DNA of 64,000 bases from Pseudomonas sp. MF4836 (GCF_002018875.1 NZ_MVOL01000016.1:62001-126000); one strand, 5' to 3'. Positions 40,529 through 49,443 are shown, counted from the first letter of the stretch. Numbers and translations are program-made. The notes: generated by a model not told the origin, from the letters alone.

Positions 40529-41281
40529 TTGAAAAGGATCTGTTTTTTGAAAAGTTCAACCACTAGAAAAATGGTTTTAAGCTCGTTGATTGTTGCGGGC
40601 TCTACATGGACCGCCGCAGCGGTTGGCGCGACAGGTTCCTCGGCCCCGTGCACCAACGAAGCGGATTTCCAAACAGGCACCGTAGTGGAATATGAAAGTC
40701 GCGATAACGTGTCGCCGGTGACCAGTCGCAACAAGTCTGAAACCTTGGGTCGAAAAGACTTTGCAGGAACCAATCCGGTGGCGGTATCACACACCACGAT
40801 CATGAACAGTGCACCGGTGTTTCTCACCACTACTTTTTCGCAAATCAAGGACGGCAAGTTGATTCGTTATGGTGATCGGCACGGCGTCGGCGATTCATTG
40901 ACCACGACACGTTACAACCCTCCCGCCGCCACCCCGGTAGATTTTCAACCTGGGCAGACAGTCACTATCAATTACAAGAACCAGGTCGTCAGCAGCGCCG
41001 CAACGATTGATTTCGACGTGACAGAAAAGCTGACATACAACGGGCGTGAAACGATCAAGACGCCGCTCGGGACCTTCGAGACCTGTCGCTTCACCAATGA
41101 AGTTTCTACAGGACCAATGTCCGGCGATCAACCGATACAGAAGGTCATCGTCCAAAACTGGTTTGCTGCCGAGGGGCCGTATCGCGGGCAGTCAATCAAG
41201 TCAGCCAGTCGCTCTGGCACCGATGGGCAAGAGCGGGTCGTTGAAGTGATCAAGATGAGCTATGAGACTCGCGCCAACTAA
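40529..41281 (+). CDS. Unknown exported protein
   Basis: 250 residues with an N-terminal signal sequence (MVLSSLIVAGSTWTAAAVGA, from about residue 15). The mature protein is beta-rich with TPLGTFETCRFTNEVSTGPM near the end and one CTNEADF cysteine near the start, which may pair. The start may be the ATG at 40529 or the internal ATG at 40571 (before VLSSLIV). Function unknown. Probably periplasmic. Confidence 0.6.
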   Translation: MKRICFLKSSTTRKMVLSSLIVAGSTWTAAAVGATGSSAPCTNEADFQTGTVVEYESRDNVSPVTSRNKSETLGRKDFAGTNPVAVSHTTIMNSAPVFLTTTFSQIKDGKLIRYGDRHGVGDSLTTTRYNPPAATPVDFQPGQTVTINYKNQVVSSAATIDFDVTEKLTYNGRETIKTPLGTFETCRFTNEVSTGPMSGDQPIQKVIVQNWFAAEGPYRGQSIKSASRSGTDGQERVVEVIKMSYETRAN

Positions 41282-41512
41282 ACATCTCTCGTCCTGAAGC
41301 ACGGAGAACAAGGACAATTCAGTTCTTCTGGATAACGGACGCACTGACGCTGTGTTTGCCACCGTTACAGTGCCTGGTTGTTTCGGAAATGTCGGCAAGG
41401 GGACGCATCACTGGATGCCGTCCCCCTTGATATCGACAAGCGAACCGCTTGGTGTGCGTTGGCGTGTTCAGGCGTCAACCTACACCGCGTGTCTTATCTG
41501 AAGTGGGATGCA

Positions 41513-42001
41513 TCAATAAAGTTTGTAGTTATCCACCACGTCATTCACGAAGTAAATAATCAACCTAGATCCCTTGGCCTGGCCTTGACCGTTTTGAGCG
41601 CTGGCCACACTGCCGACATCATTGGCGACACCCTGGGCTTTAGACACTTGCGCCGAAGCGTCGTACAACTTCGCCCTTGCATCGTTCGAGACATATTTGT
41701 TGGCCAAGGCCATATATTTATCCAGACCTTCTTCGCTTTTATTGTAGGTCCAATTGGAGCCGTTGCTGCGACTCGCCGAATCAAGTTGCTCTTCTGCCGG
41801 AGCCCCGAACAATTGCTGCACCTGAGTCTTGGTAGTTTTACCCGAAACAATGGTTTTCTTCAGGTAAACGGCGTCGTACTTTTGTGCCCCCGGGTTCAAG
41901 GAACTCATCAAGTCGCCGGTATTTGCACAGCCTCCCAATACCCCAGTCAGCAAACAGAGTGCGAATCCGACTCTGAGTTTATTCATATATTTTAAGCGCA
42001 T
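41513..42001 (-). CDS. SmpA/OmlA (BamE)-like lipoprotein
   Basis: 162 residues, lipobox VLGGC (about 21-25). The segment IVSGKTTKTQVQQLFGAPAE (about 54-73) matches the helix-turn pattern of BamE/OmlA-fold proteins, followed by NWTYNKSEEGLDKY. AAGGTGAG precedes the start at 42001; an internal ATG at 41986 is possible. It is one of many OmlA-fold lipoproteins, not necessarily BamE itself. Confidence 0.65.
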   Translation of the reverse strand: MRLKYMNKLRVGFALCLLTGVLGGCANTGDLMSSLNPGAQKYDAVYLKKTIVSGKTTKTQVQQLFGAPAEEQLDSASRSNGSNWTYNKSEEGLDKYMALANKYVSNDARAKLYDASAQVSKAQGVANDVGSVASAQNGQGQAKGSRLIIYFVNDVVDNYKLY

Positions 42002-42428
42002 AGACTCACCTTGAGGTGTGTTCAGAATTGTTCAAGTCCGACCGAGTTCACGGAAGCTCACCAGCAGAGTGCAATCAATCGACTTAATGGTTTTCACTGC
42101 AGACAGACACGCAGGCGCACTTCAAATCTGACATTGGAGTAGATTCCGCGTGCGTACTGGCTACTGTGTTGGGCTTATACAGCTTATGTGGGCGGGATGA
42201 ATCGATGCTATAGCACAGATGTGCTATAGGCGGCCAATATCGAACTACCTAGTATGGCGCGGCATATAATGGAGACTTGTATAACTCAAAAACTTACTTG
42301 CGCCACTGTTTACAGTGGCATTATCGAATCAGCATAAACAAAATCAAAAACATGAAGTATGAGTCACCGTTTTATCTGTTGCGATACGGCATTGAGGCCC
42401 TGAAACCCCTAGTGAAGCATCGCCTTCA
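42002..42428. other. Intergenic region with a perfect hairpin
   Basis: No gene supported in about 430 bp. A perfect stem-loop CTATAGCAC-agat-GTGCTATAG lies at 42208-42229 without a T run. The rest is unremarkable; a 70-codon plus frame at 42277 has no ribosome site. Confidence 0.4.
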
Positions 42429-43403
42429 TCAGCCCTTGCGCCGGAAGGAGAACACGCTACCGCTGCAGCCGTTGTCGTCCCGCAGGTAGACATCGAAGGT
42501 CTTGCCGACGACGGCGTAGCTGACCGTCACGACGCCCACTTCATTGGACAGATAATTGCCCGACATCGCCGGCGCGAAATCGATCGCGTCGCGGGCGAGC
42601 AGGTAGAGATGCTCGTTATAGACGGTTGTGGCGGGCGACAGCGTCTTCAGGTGATCCTCCATTACGCTGTTGGGGGGCTGGCTGATTTGGTACTCAATGC
42701 CAGCGTTGTGGGGCTGGCTGATCTCGTACTGCATGCCCGCGTCGCGGTACGGGATCGACAGCAGCACCTTGCCCTCGACGCTCAGGCGCGTGGCGAGCGA
42801 GGTGTCCAAATTGACCGTCATGCTGTTGAGCCGGTGCAGGTCCTCGCGTGTCAGGCTCACGTCTGAGACCTCGACGTGCCCATCCTCAACCACCGAGAAG
42901 TTCGATTTCCATCGGCCCTTGTCTCGCCACGACTGCCACACGCCGCTGGGGCAGCCCGCGCCGCTGACGCTGTCGAGCACATAAGTGCCGATCGCCTGCG
43001 TGAGCATCTCGCGCTTCGAGCCCATGATGATTTCCGAGGTCTGATGCGCGTAAACGGGCAAGGGCCGGTCGCCATCGGCCGAGGCCCAGTTGCCGTCGAG
43101 CGTGTCACTGACCAGCTTGCCGGTGAAGATGCCGGTGCGTTGGCCCGCACTCCCGAACGCGTTCATCGTCAAGGTCCCTGATGGGTCGATCTCGCCGCTC
43201 AGGTAGAGATCATTGCGCTTGCCGGCAGGGCGATAGCTTCCCGTCAGCCTGCCGTCGACATTCTTGAGATTCATCGTAAACCCATGGCGATCGCCGATGC
43301 GGCCGGCGAGGGTCTTGTGGAAGTACTGAGGGTCGGCCAGCGCCGTGGTGGCGGTCATCCAGGACACAAGCACGGCGACGATCTGCAGGGCTGGACGAAA
43401 CAT
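42429..43403 (-). CDS. Unknown exported protein with internal duplication
   Basis: 324 residues with a signal peptide (LQIVAVLVSWMTATTALA). A tandem duplication is visible near residues 225-250 (GMQYEISQPHN then GIEYQISQPPN). C-terminal sequence has YLRDDNGCSGSVFSF with a cysteine, and an earlier GAGCPSGVW. Start at 43403 was chosen for the signal peptide; a GTG at 43442 is the alternative. Function unknown. Confidence 0.6.
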   Translation of the reverse strand: MFRPALQIVAVLVSWMTATTALADPQYFHKTLAGRIGDRHGFTMNLKNVDGRLTGSYRPAGKRNDLYLSGEIDPSGTLTMNAFGSAGQRTGIFTGKLVSDTLDGNWASADGDRPLPVYAHQTSEIIMGSKREMLTQAIGTYVLDSVSGAGCPSGVWQSWRDKGRWKSNFSVVEDGHVEVSDVSLTREDLHRLNSMTVNLDTSLATRLSVEGKVLLSIPYRDAGMQYEISQPHNAGIEYQISQPPNSVMEDHLKTLSPATTVYNEHLYLLARDAIDFAPAMSGNYLSNEVGVVTVSYAVVGKTFDVYLRDDNGCSGSVFSFRRKG

Positions 43404-43646
43404 GGAGAGCGCTCGGAATTGAAGGGGGCGCAATTGTGACACTCCGTGCCAACCGGTGACACGCGACCACGCGCGGAAATCGCTTGGCTGGAAGAAATTC
43501 TCAGCCTAGTGATCGTCAGCATGTTCGGACCAGGCTGCCACGGACCACTCCTGGCCGCAGCTGTCGTAGGGTGAACGTCAGCCAGTGGCCGAATGAAGCC
43601 AGTTAGATGCGCTTATGAAACAAGGGCACTTCAGTGTTCAGCAGCA

Positions 43647-44033
43647 CTAAACAGAACCTGATTTAACCGCCACACCAAAGCTGACCATTACCAATAGCAG
43701 CCCAATCACGCTCCAGTGCAACACTGCCAGCTTGCGTTTAAGGGACGCTGGAAAGTGGGCTAAATCTTCGGAACTTAGCTCGCCCCTTTTCAAATAAAAC
43801 GCAGGGAAGGTCACTATTCCCGCAATGCCACCTACGAGCAGAAGCTTTCCCCAAGGCCCAGCATGTCGAAGCGGAGCACGCGTCATGATGGCTGAGCAAT
43901 TTTTCAGGTGTTCCAACATCAAATCCATCTTCGTATAAGCCAGGTACAAACAGCCCCCAATCCAAAGAAAAATCCCTGCCAGATCAATGAGGGCAACGGA
44001 CAGGAGTAGCTTGTCGACAACGTTCAAACTCAT
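43647..44033 (-). CDS. Small membrane protein, unknown
   Basis: 128 residues with three hydrophobic segments: about 9-32 (LLLSVALIDLAGIFLWIGGCLYL), about 63-80 (LLLVGGIAGIVTFPAFYL), and about 104-122 (LHWSVIGLLLVMVSFGV). The loops are basic, consistent with an inner-membrane protein. No family recognised. Confidence 0.55.
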   Translation of the reverse strand: MSLNVVDKLLLSVALIDLAGIFLWIGGCLYLAYTKMDLMLEHLKNCSAIMTRAPLRHAGPWGKLLLVGGIAGIVTFPAFYLKRGELSSEDLAHFPASLKRKLAVLHWSVIGLLLVMVSFGVAVKSGSV

Positions 44034-44212
44034 TTGCCCGCCTCATGGATCTTCTCACCGGCCCATTCGCCTGTAGCCCTCAGGCTCTCCAGCGTAGGAG
44101 CCTGCACAGCGGGAACTGCGTGTTCCCGTATCTCTTCAGTGTCTCCGGCCCGAGCGCCAAGTGTTCAGCGATGGCGCCAGGGTTGTGTCGAGCCCCAAAC
44201 CCAACAACCGAC

Positions 44213-44237
44213 CAACCGTCGCAGCTTGTTTCCTTAT
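44213..44237 (+). repeat. 25-bp dispersed repeat, copy 1
   Basis: Twenty-five bases beginning AACCGTCGCAGC, found again identically at 47176-47200. Both copies are intergenic, preceded by ACAACCG-like sequence and followed by C-rich tracts. Confidence 0.6.
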
Positions 44238-44288
44238 CCCCCCTCATCGCCCACTGCCTGAGCGATGGGGCTGGGTACGCAACCCGGC

Positions 44289-44984
44289 TTACCAGCGCAA
44301 CGATGGGCTTGCGTCCTTGCGTGTCTCGGCCAGGAACAGTGCTGGCAGAAACGCCGCAAGGTAGCTGAACTCCGAGTAGCAATGTTGAAGCAGCCCCAGG
44401 CCCAGTTCATCCGGTACTTCGGCTCGCGGATCGCGGCAGGAGCGGCCAAGGATGAAGCGGCTGCGCAGCACACATCCGGTATCGGTATCGCGGACGAGGT
44501 GGATCATCTCGCCATCGGTCGGGTCGCCGTTCGGGTCAAGCTCCACATCCGCGCCAAAACCGATTCTGGCGCAGATGATGGCGGACACATGCTCGCGCCG
44601 GAAGGCCTCGCGCAGCGCCGGGTCGGCAAAGACATCACGGGGATCATGGAACTTGAGGGTGGCCTCCACGGGCGGGATATCCCCCAGGGACTCCACGGCG
44701 CGAATGGTCGCCCCGATGTAATTGACCCCTCGGACCCACTGCTCGTCCCAGCCCTTGTGCTCGATATGGTCGTAGGGGTGCCACCATTTGATGTGCTCGG
44801 TGGTTTCAAAAAAGGTAAACCACCAATCGAGCATTTTGCCTTTGCAGCCGCGCAACTCATTGTGCACGCAGACCATCAGGCAGCCGTCGGGCAGCCGGGT
44901 AATGCCCATTTCAAGGTGCAGGGGTGTCGGCGACAGCATGGCCGAATGGTCGCTCCAGGGTGTCGCCAAGGTGGAAGATTTCAT
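44289..44984 (-). CDS. PhlG/DAPG-hydrolase-family protein
   Basis: 231 residues of the phloretin-hydrolase/2,4-diacetylphloroglucinol hydrolase family. Zinc-ligand regions typical of PhlG are present: HNELRGCKGKMLDWWF (about 41-56), IKWWHPYDHIEHKGW (about 64-78), and MIHLVRDTDTGCVLRSRF. Such enzymes cleave a carbon-carbon bond next to an acyl group on a phenolic ring. No phl biosynthesis genes are nearby, so it may degrade plant phenolics or an exogenous acylphloroglucinol. Divergent from a TetR gene. Confidence 0.75.
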   Translation of the reverse strand: MKSSTLATPWSDHSAMLSPTPLHLEMGITRLPDGCLMVCVHNELRGCKGKMLDWWFTFFETTEHIKWWHPYDHIEHKGWDEQWVRGVNYIGATIRAVESLGDIPPVEATLKFHDPRDVFADPALREAFRREHVSAIICARIGFGADVELDPNGDPTDGEMIHLVRDTDTGCVLRSRFILGRSCRDPRAEVPDELGLGLLQHCYSEFSYLAAFLPALFLAETRKDASPSLRW

Positions 44985-45019
44985 GCCGTGCTCCTTTTAG
45001 GTCAGGTCGCATTATTATA

Positions 45020-45036
45020 GAAACGCTTAGCGTTTC
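45020..45036 (+). promoter_or_regulatory. Palindromic operator between phlG-like and tetR genes
   Basis: GAAACGC-tta-GCGTTTC, a perfect inverted repeat in the 97-bp gap of the divergent pair; likely the TetR-type repressor's site. Confidence 0.6.
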
Positions 45037-45081
45037 GCAATTACCCGATGATAAAGTCCGCCCGCCACTTCAGGAGCCTTT

Positions 45082-45738
45082 ATGAGCAATGACATCCAGC
45101 CGGCAAAACGCGGGCGGCCGGCCCGCTCACAGGAACAGACAGTCGAGCTAATCGTGAGCGGGGCAACGCGCCTGCTGCTGAGCCAGGGTTACAGCGCGAC
45201 CACCATGGAAGCCGTCGCGGCGCACTGCGGCCTGGCGAAAAAAACCCTGTACCGCTTCGCGGCCAACCGAAGTGAGCTGGTGGGCTTGGTGATTGGGTCC
45301 TGGACCCAGGGGTTTGCCGATCTGTTCGACGAAGACCCGCTCGCGGCGGACGATTTGCTTGCCGTGTTGGGCCGACTGCTGGGCGCGGTGGCGGACAGGG
45401 CGCTCAGCGACGATGCGGTCGGGCTGTTCAAGCTGCTGACCCAGGACTTTGCGGAGCGTAGCTTGGCCCTCGAGGCCTACCAGGCCAATGGCATCGAGCA
45501 TGCGACCCTGCTCCTCGCCAACTGGCTGAGCAGGCAGGCGGTCAGGGGCCTGGTGACCATCGCCCAACCCCAGGTGCTGGCGCGCATGATTTTATCGCTG
45601 GTGATCGCCGAACCCTTGCGCAGAAGGGCCTTGGGCCTCGAGCTGGCGGATGACAGGGCTACCGTGGCCAGCCAGATCGAGGGCTGCATGCAGTTGCTGT
45701 CGGGGCAGGCGTTCAGCCTGAAAGCGGCGTGCCGCTAG
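45082..45738 (+). CDS. TetR-family regulator
   Basis: 218 residues. N-terminal helix-turn-helix: SGATRLLLSQGYSATTMEAV then AAHCGLAKKTLYRFAANRSE (about 28-70). The C-terminal ligand domain is of the AefR-like type (ALSDDAVGLFKLLTQDFAER). Divergent from the PhlG-like gene with a palindrome between. Probably senses the phenolic substrate. Confidence 0.85.
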   Translation: MSNDIQPAKRGRPARSQEQTVELIVSGATRLLLSQGYSATTMEAVAAHCGLAKKTLYRFAANRSELVGLVIGSWTQGFADLFDEDPLAADDLLAVLGRLLGAVADRALSDDAVGLFKLLTQDFAERSLALEAYQANGIEHATLLLANWLSRQAVRGLVTIAQPQVLARMILSLVIAEPLRRRALGLELADDRATVASQIEGCMQLLSGQAFSLKAACR

Positions 45739-45739
45739 C

Positions 45740-45990
45740 GCTGTTCAGCCACGGCCGATGCAGGTTCCAGCAATCAGGTAACGATCGATACCGTCACTGG
45801 CCGACTGCAATTGCGAATACGGCCGGCCAAAACGCTGGCTGAATCACAGATGGATCCGAGCCTGATTCCTGACCTCGAGAGTGGCATCCAGATCATTGCG
45901 GAGCTGTTGAGCCGAGTGGGTGACTTCGTTTTCGGCCTCCCATGACAGGTCGTCATCGAAGTAGAAGGTGATAGGCGCCGAGCGTTACTG
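45740..45990 (-). pseudogene. Remnant of a DUF925-type nucleotidyltransferase gene
   Basis: The minus strand reads TFYFDDDLSWEAENEVTHSA..., EVRNQARIHL, stop (TGA where TGG/Trp is expected), then FSQRFGRPYSQLQSASDGID and RYLIAGTCIG. This is the core of the uncharacterised nucleotidyltransferase family with EVRNQARVHLWY and IDRFxxxxTCVG. Both ends are missing and an in-frame stop breaks the middle, so it is a decayed gene. Confidence 0.6.
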
Positions 45991-46021
45991 GCGAGTGAGG
46001 CCATACCGAGCAGATGCCTGC

Positions 46022-46660
46022 CTAGCCCCGGGGCTGGGCTTTACTTGGCTGTCTATGGCTTTTGGAAGCCACCTGTTGGTACTCGCCGCTGTCGGCGGTT
46101 TTCTCTGGGCGCAAGGTCACAGGCTTGTCGCGAAAGCGGTTATGCACTGACGTTTTTTTGGGCTTGGGCCGAATGCTTTCGGGATGAGCGGCCTTTCCCG
46201 AGGCGGCCGACAGGAAAGCCCCGGGTTCCATCGAAAACCGCTCTGCCAGCGCGTACGCCATCTTGTGACTGATGGGCCGCGCCCCAGCGAGCACCTTGGA
46301 CACCGCTGTTTTATCGCCAATTTCAGGGAGGTCCGAGCCGGTGAGCCCGAGGCTTTCCATCAGGTCCTTGATCAACTGCACCGGGGTGCAAGTCGCCGCA
46401 AACGCGGCGTTCGATTCGCGAAACTGCTCGGCGTCGCGCTGGTAGGCCAGGATTTCGTCCTCAAGCTCGACCAGGATTTTTTCCTCGACTTTGCTCAGTT
46501 CACGCCCGTCGGTGAGTTCATCGAGCAGGTGAGTCGCCCGCTCATAGTCAGCGGGGGTCTTGATGCCGTGCACAAACTCACTGCGCAGGCGTTCCAGCAC
46601 CGCGTGCAGCTCGCCCAGGGTTGCGATCACGGTTTGAAGGTCATTGCGGGCTGCGCTCAT
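46022..46660 (-). CDS. higA: HigA-type antitoxin/XRE-like regulator
   Basis: 212 residues. Helical N-terminus (ELHAVLERLRSEFVHGIKTP), then the helix-turn-helix in the middle (LIKDLMESLGLTGSDLPEIG then DKTAVSKVLAGARPISHKMA), which resembles the COG5499-type HigA antitoxin. The C-terminal 50 residues are basic and extra compared with typical relatives. Its ATG overlaps the stop of the toxin gene (ATGA), so the pair is co-translated. Confidence 0.75.
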   Translation of the reverse strand: MSAARNDLQTVIATLGELHAVLERLRSEFVHGIKTPADYERATHLLDELTDGRELSKVEEKILVELEDEILAYQRDAEQFRESNAAFAATCTPVQLIKDLMESLGLTGSDLPEIGDKTAVSKVLAGARPISHKMAYALAERFSMEPGAFLSAASGKAAHPESIRPKPKKTSVHNRFRDKPVTLRPEKTADSGEYQQVASKSHRQPSKAQPRG

Positions 46661-46989
46661 CGTTTTACCCCTTTGTTTCTGGCATACCAGGCGCTGGCAA
46701 CGTCGTAGTCGGCATGCGTGTAGATGTGTTTGACGTAGAACTTCTGCCGGGTGTAGTTGACCCCGCCCAGCACCCTGAGGTTATTGCCGCCTACGTCGAT
46801 CACGACCCAATTCTTGGCCGCTCTTGGCTTGAACAGGTCGACCCCTTGCGGACCGAAAAGCGCTTGCAGGTCCGCGAATTCTTTCGGGCGTGCCATTCGT
46901 AAAAGGCGAAGGCAACGATCAAGCCCGGCTTTGTCGTTCGGATACAAAATCGCTGCATCGTCGAAACGTGATGGTATGAGAACGTCCAT
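46657..46989 (-). CDS. higB: HigB-type toxin (mRNA interferase fold)
   Basis: 110 residues. The C-terminal part has NWVVIDVGGNNLRVLGGVNY then KFYVKHIYTHADYDVASAWY, the core of the HigB_toxin/RelE-like family that cleaves ribosome-bound mRNA. The N-terminal part is slightly long for the family (IPSRFDDAAILYPNDKAGLD). Toxin-first order is typical of hig. Confidence 0.75.
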   Translation of the reverse strand: MDVLIPSRFDDAAILYPNDKAGLDRCLRLLRMARPKEFADLQALFGPQGVDLFKPRAAKNWVVIDVGGNNLRVLGGVNYTRQKFYVKHIYTHADYDVASAWYARNKGVKR

Positions 46990-47306
46990 AGGCTTCCCTG
47001 TCTATAAACCCAGGCTACACTGGTTGTGTTTTTTAACAACTGCTGTTCGTCGACTGCCTGAAGCGTAAAGGGCTTGCCCTGCGCGAGGGCCACTCGGGCT
47101 GTAGCCAGCTTTGACAAGCGTCAACAGCTGCGGTGGCGGCAGCGTAAGTGCCGTGGCTGGAGCGGACAACCGGCAAACCGTCGCAGCTTGTTTCCTTATC
47201 TTCCCCCCTCCCCCTGCGGCACATCCCCACAGCCAATTGCACACCCCGGGCCCTTTCATGCATCATTCACAAATGTTAAACATTCTCATTTAAGTATCTG
47301 CCCACC
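46990..47306. other. Intergenic region before the pfeR gene
   Basis: No gene. Contains the second copy of the 25-bp repeat (47176-47200). Just before pfeR it has an AT-rich stretch (AAATGTTAAACATTCTCATT) that could carry a promoter and a weak Fur site. Confidence 0.5.
47176..47200 (+). repeat. 25-bp dispersed repeat, copy 2
   Basis: Identical to 44213-44237; see that entry. Confidence 0.6.
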
Positions 47307-48008
47307 ATGACTCCTCATCTGCTGCTGGTCGAAGACGACGCCCGCCTGCGCAACGACCTGCACCTGCACTTTTGCCAGCGCGGTTTTTCCGTGACCGCCT
47401 GCGACAGCGGCACCCAGGGCCTGGCGGCGGCGCGTGCCGGGCATTTTGATCTGGTGTTGCTGGATATCATGCTGCCCGGCATGGACGGCCTGGCCTTGCT
47501 TGAAACCCTGCGCAGCGACCAGGACTTGCCGGTGATGCTGATGTCGGCCCTGGGGGCCGAGCAGGATCGGATCAGCGGGTTTACCCGGGGCGCCGACGAT
47601 TACCTGCCCAAGCCCTTCAGCCTGGCCGAGCTGGATGCGCGGGCCGATGCCTTGTTGCGCCGCGCCGCGCGGTCCCAGCCCCAGGCGGCGCGGGCGCTGC
47701 CTCAGGCGCTGGGCAGCCTGGATTTTGACGAACTGGCGCGCGATGTGAGCCAGCAGGGCCAATACGCCGGGCTGACCGACTCCGAATACCGCTTGCTGGT
47801 TACCTTGCACGAGCACCCCGGCGAGGCGCTGAGCAAGGCCTTTCTGTACCAGAGCGTGCTGCACCGCATCTATACCCGGCTCGACCGGGGGCTGGACGTG
47901 CACGTGTGCAACCTGCGGCGCAAGTTGGCGGCGATTGGCGCCCAGCATTTGCAGATCCAGGCCGTGCGCGGCCAGGGTTATATCCTGGTGGACACGGAGC
48001 GCAGTTGA
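47307..48008 (+). CDS. pfeR: OmpR-type response regulator PfeR-like
   Basis: 233 residues. Receiver domain with the phospho-acceptor Asp in FDLVLLDIMLPGMDGLALLE (about 48-67) and acidic pocket LLVEDDARLRNDL. The C-terminal winged helix (about 130-230) ends HVCNLRRKLAAIGAQHLQIQ then AVRGQGYIL. Linked to a sensor kinase and a ferric enterobactin-type receptor in the order seen for pfeR-pfeS-pfeA. Stop and kinase start overlap by one base (TGATG). Confidence 0.82.
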   Translation: MTPHLLLVEDDARLRNDLHLHFCQRGFSVTACDSGTQGLAAARAGHFDLVLLDIMLPGMDGLALLETLRSDQDLPVMLMSALGAEQDRISGFTRGADDYLPKPFSLAELDARADALLRRAARSQPQAARALPQALGSLDFDELARDVSQQGQYAGLTDSEYRLLVTLHEHPGEALSKAFLYQSVLHRIYTRLDRGLDVHVCNLRRKLAAIGAQHLQIQAVRGQGYILVDTERS

Positions 48009-49369
48009 TGCGGCGTCATCCGCTGTTATGGAAACTGGCGCTGCTGCAAATCAGCTTTTGCCTGCTGCTGACCTGGATTATCTGGATCTGGGGCCTGTCG
48101 GCGGAGCGTCGCACTTACTTCCTGGAGCCCGCAGACCGCCTGTACCTGGCGCAGTATGCGCAGCAGGCCGAGGCAATCTGGCGCGCCCAGGGCAGCGCCG
48201 GCGTCGAGGCGTTTCGCCAGCAGTTGGCGGACCGCGAGGACACCTGGGTCGCGGTGCTCGGCCCACGCCTGGAAAGCCTCGGCACCACGCCGCTGAACAC
48301 CGAGGATTACCGCCACCTGACCTTTATGCGCAAGCTCGATTGGCCGATGAGCCGGCGCCTGCAGGATGAATTGCCCTACGTCAGCATCGCCTTCCCCGAG
48401 CAGCCGGCGCAGGGCCAACTGGTGCTGCAATTGCCGGAGCGCCTGCTGCCCCGTGGCCTTACGCCCTGGACCCACGTGCTGAGCCACGGGGTGATGCCGA
48501 CCCTGCTCGCGGCCCTGCTCGGCCTGTTGCTGTACCGGCAGTTGGTGCTGCCGCTGAATCGCCTGCGGGACCGGGCCGACGCGCTGCGCGCCGATGACCT
48601 GGAGAGCGAGGGCTTGGGCACGCCACTGGTCAATCGCCATGACGAGCTGGGCGAATTGGCCCAGGCCCTGGAGCATATGGCCGAGCGCCTGCGCCAGAGC
48701 CTGGGTCAGCAGCGCCTGCTGCTGCGTACCCTGTCCCATGAACTGCGCACGCCCCTGGCGCGGCTGCGGATTGCCCATGACAGCCCGCTGCCGCCGGAGC
48801 ACCTGCGTCAGCGCCTAGACCGGGAAATCAACGACATGCAGCGCCTGCTGGAAGACACCCTGGACCTGGCCTGGCTCGACACCGAACGCCCGCAACGCCC
48901 CAGCGAACCGGTGCTGATGCTCTCGGTGTGGGAGGCCCTGCGCGAGGATGCCTGCTTTGAAAGCGGCTGGGCGCCGCAGCGTCTGCGCTGCCTGCTGGGC
49001 ACCGACTGCTGCGTGCAGGTGCACCTGGACAGCGTGGCCCAGGCCCTGGAAAACCTGCTGCGCAACGCCATTCGCTATTCCCCCGAGGGCGGCCAGGTCA
49101 CCCTGCGGGGCTGGCGTGAAGGCGCGTATTGGCACCTGTGCCTGGAAGACCAGGGCCCGGGGGTCGCCGAAGCCGACCTGCAGCGTATGTTCCTGCCCTA
49201 TCAGCGCCTGGAGTCGGCCAGCGGAGACGGTTTCGGCCTGGGACTGGCCATCGCCCGCCGCGCCATCGAGCTGCAACAGGGGCGCTTGTGGGCCAGCAAT
49301 GGCACGCCGGGATTGTGCATGCACCTGCTGTTGCCGGCGGCGCCGGAGCCGAAGTGTTTAGAAAGTTAA
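48008..49369 (+). CDS. pfeS: Sensor histidine kinase PfeS-like
   Basis: 453 residues. First membrane helix about 9-28 (KLALLQISFCLLLTWIIWIWG), periplasmic sensor to about 155, second helix about 158-177 (GVMPTLLAALLGLLLYRQLV), then HAMP. Phospho-acceptor His in RTLSHELRTPLARLRIAHD, N-box LENLLRNAIRYSP and G-boxes EDQGPGV and GDGFGLGLAIARRAIE. Start at 48008 overlaps the pfeR stop. Senses enterobactin-like siderophores in P. aeruginosa; ligand here inferred. Confidence 0.82.
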   Translation: MRRHPLLWKLALLQISFCLLLTWIIWIWGLSAERRTYFLEPADRLYLAQYAQQAEAIWRAQGSAGVEAFRQQLADREDTWVAVLGPRLESLGTTPLNTEDYRHLTFMRKLDWPMSRRLQDELPYVSIAFPEQPAQGQLVLQLPERLLPRGLTPWTHVLSHGVMPTLLAALLGLLLYRQLVLPLNRLRDRADALRADDLESEGLGTPLVNRHDELGELAQALEHMAERLRQSLGQQRLLLRTLSHELRTPLARLRIAHDSPLPPEHLRQRLDREINDMQRLLEDTLDLAWLDTERPQRPSEPVLMLSVWEALREDACFESGWAPQRLRCLLGTDCCVQVHLDSVAQALENLLRNAIRYSPEGGQVTLRGWREGAYWHLCLEDQGPGVAEADLQRMFLPYQRLESASGDGFGLGLAIARRAIELQQGRLWASNGTPGLCMHLLLPAAPEPKCLES

Positions 49370-49384
49370 TGCGCTTTACTCTCA

Positions 49385-49403
49385 AATAGCAGTCATTATC
49401 ATT
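49385..49403 (+). promoter_or_regulatory. Fur-box-like site upstream of pfeA
   Basis: AATAGCAGTCATTATCATT, about 40 bp upstream of the receptor start, resembles the Fur consensus half GATAATCATTATC. Confidence 0.55.
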
Positions 49404-49443
49404 CGTGACCTTCCTGTTTCAGGCTGACTTCCGGAGATCACCG

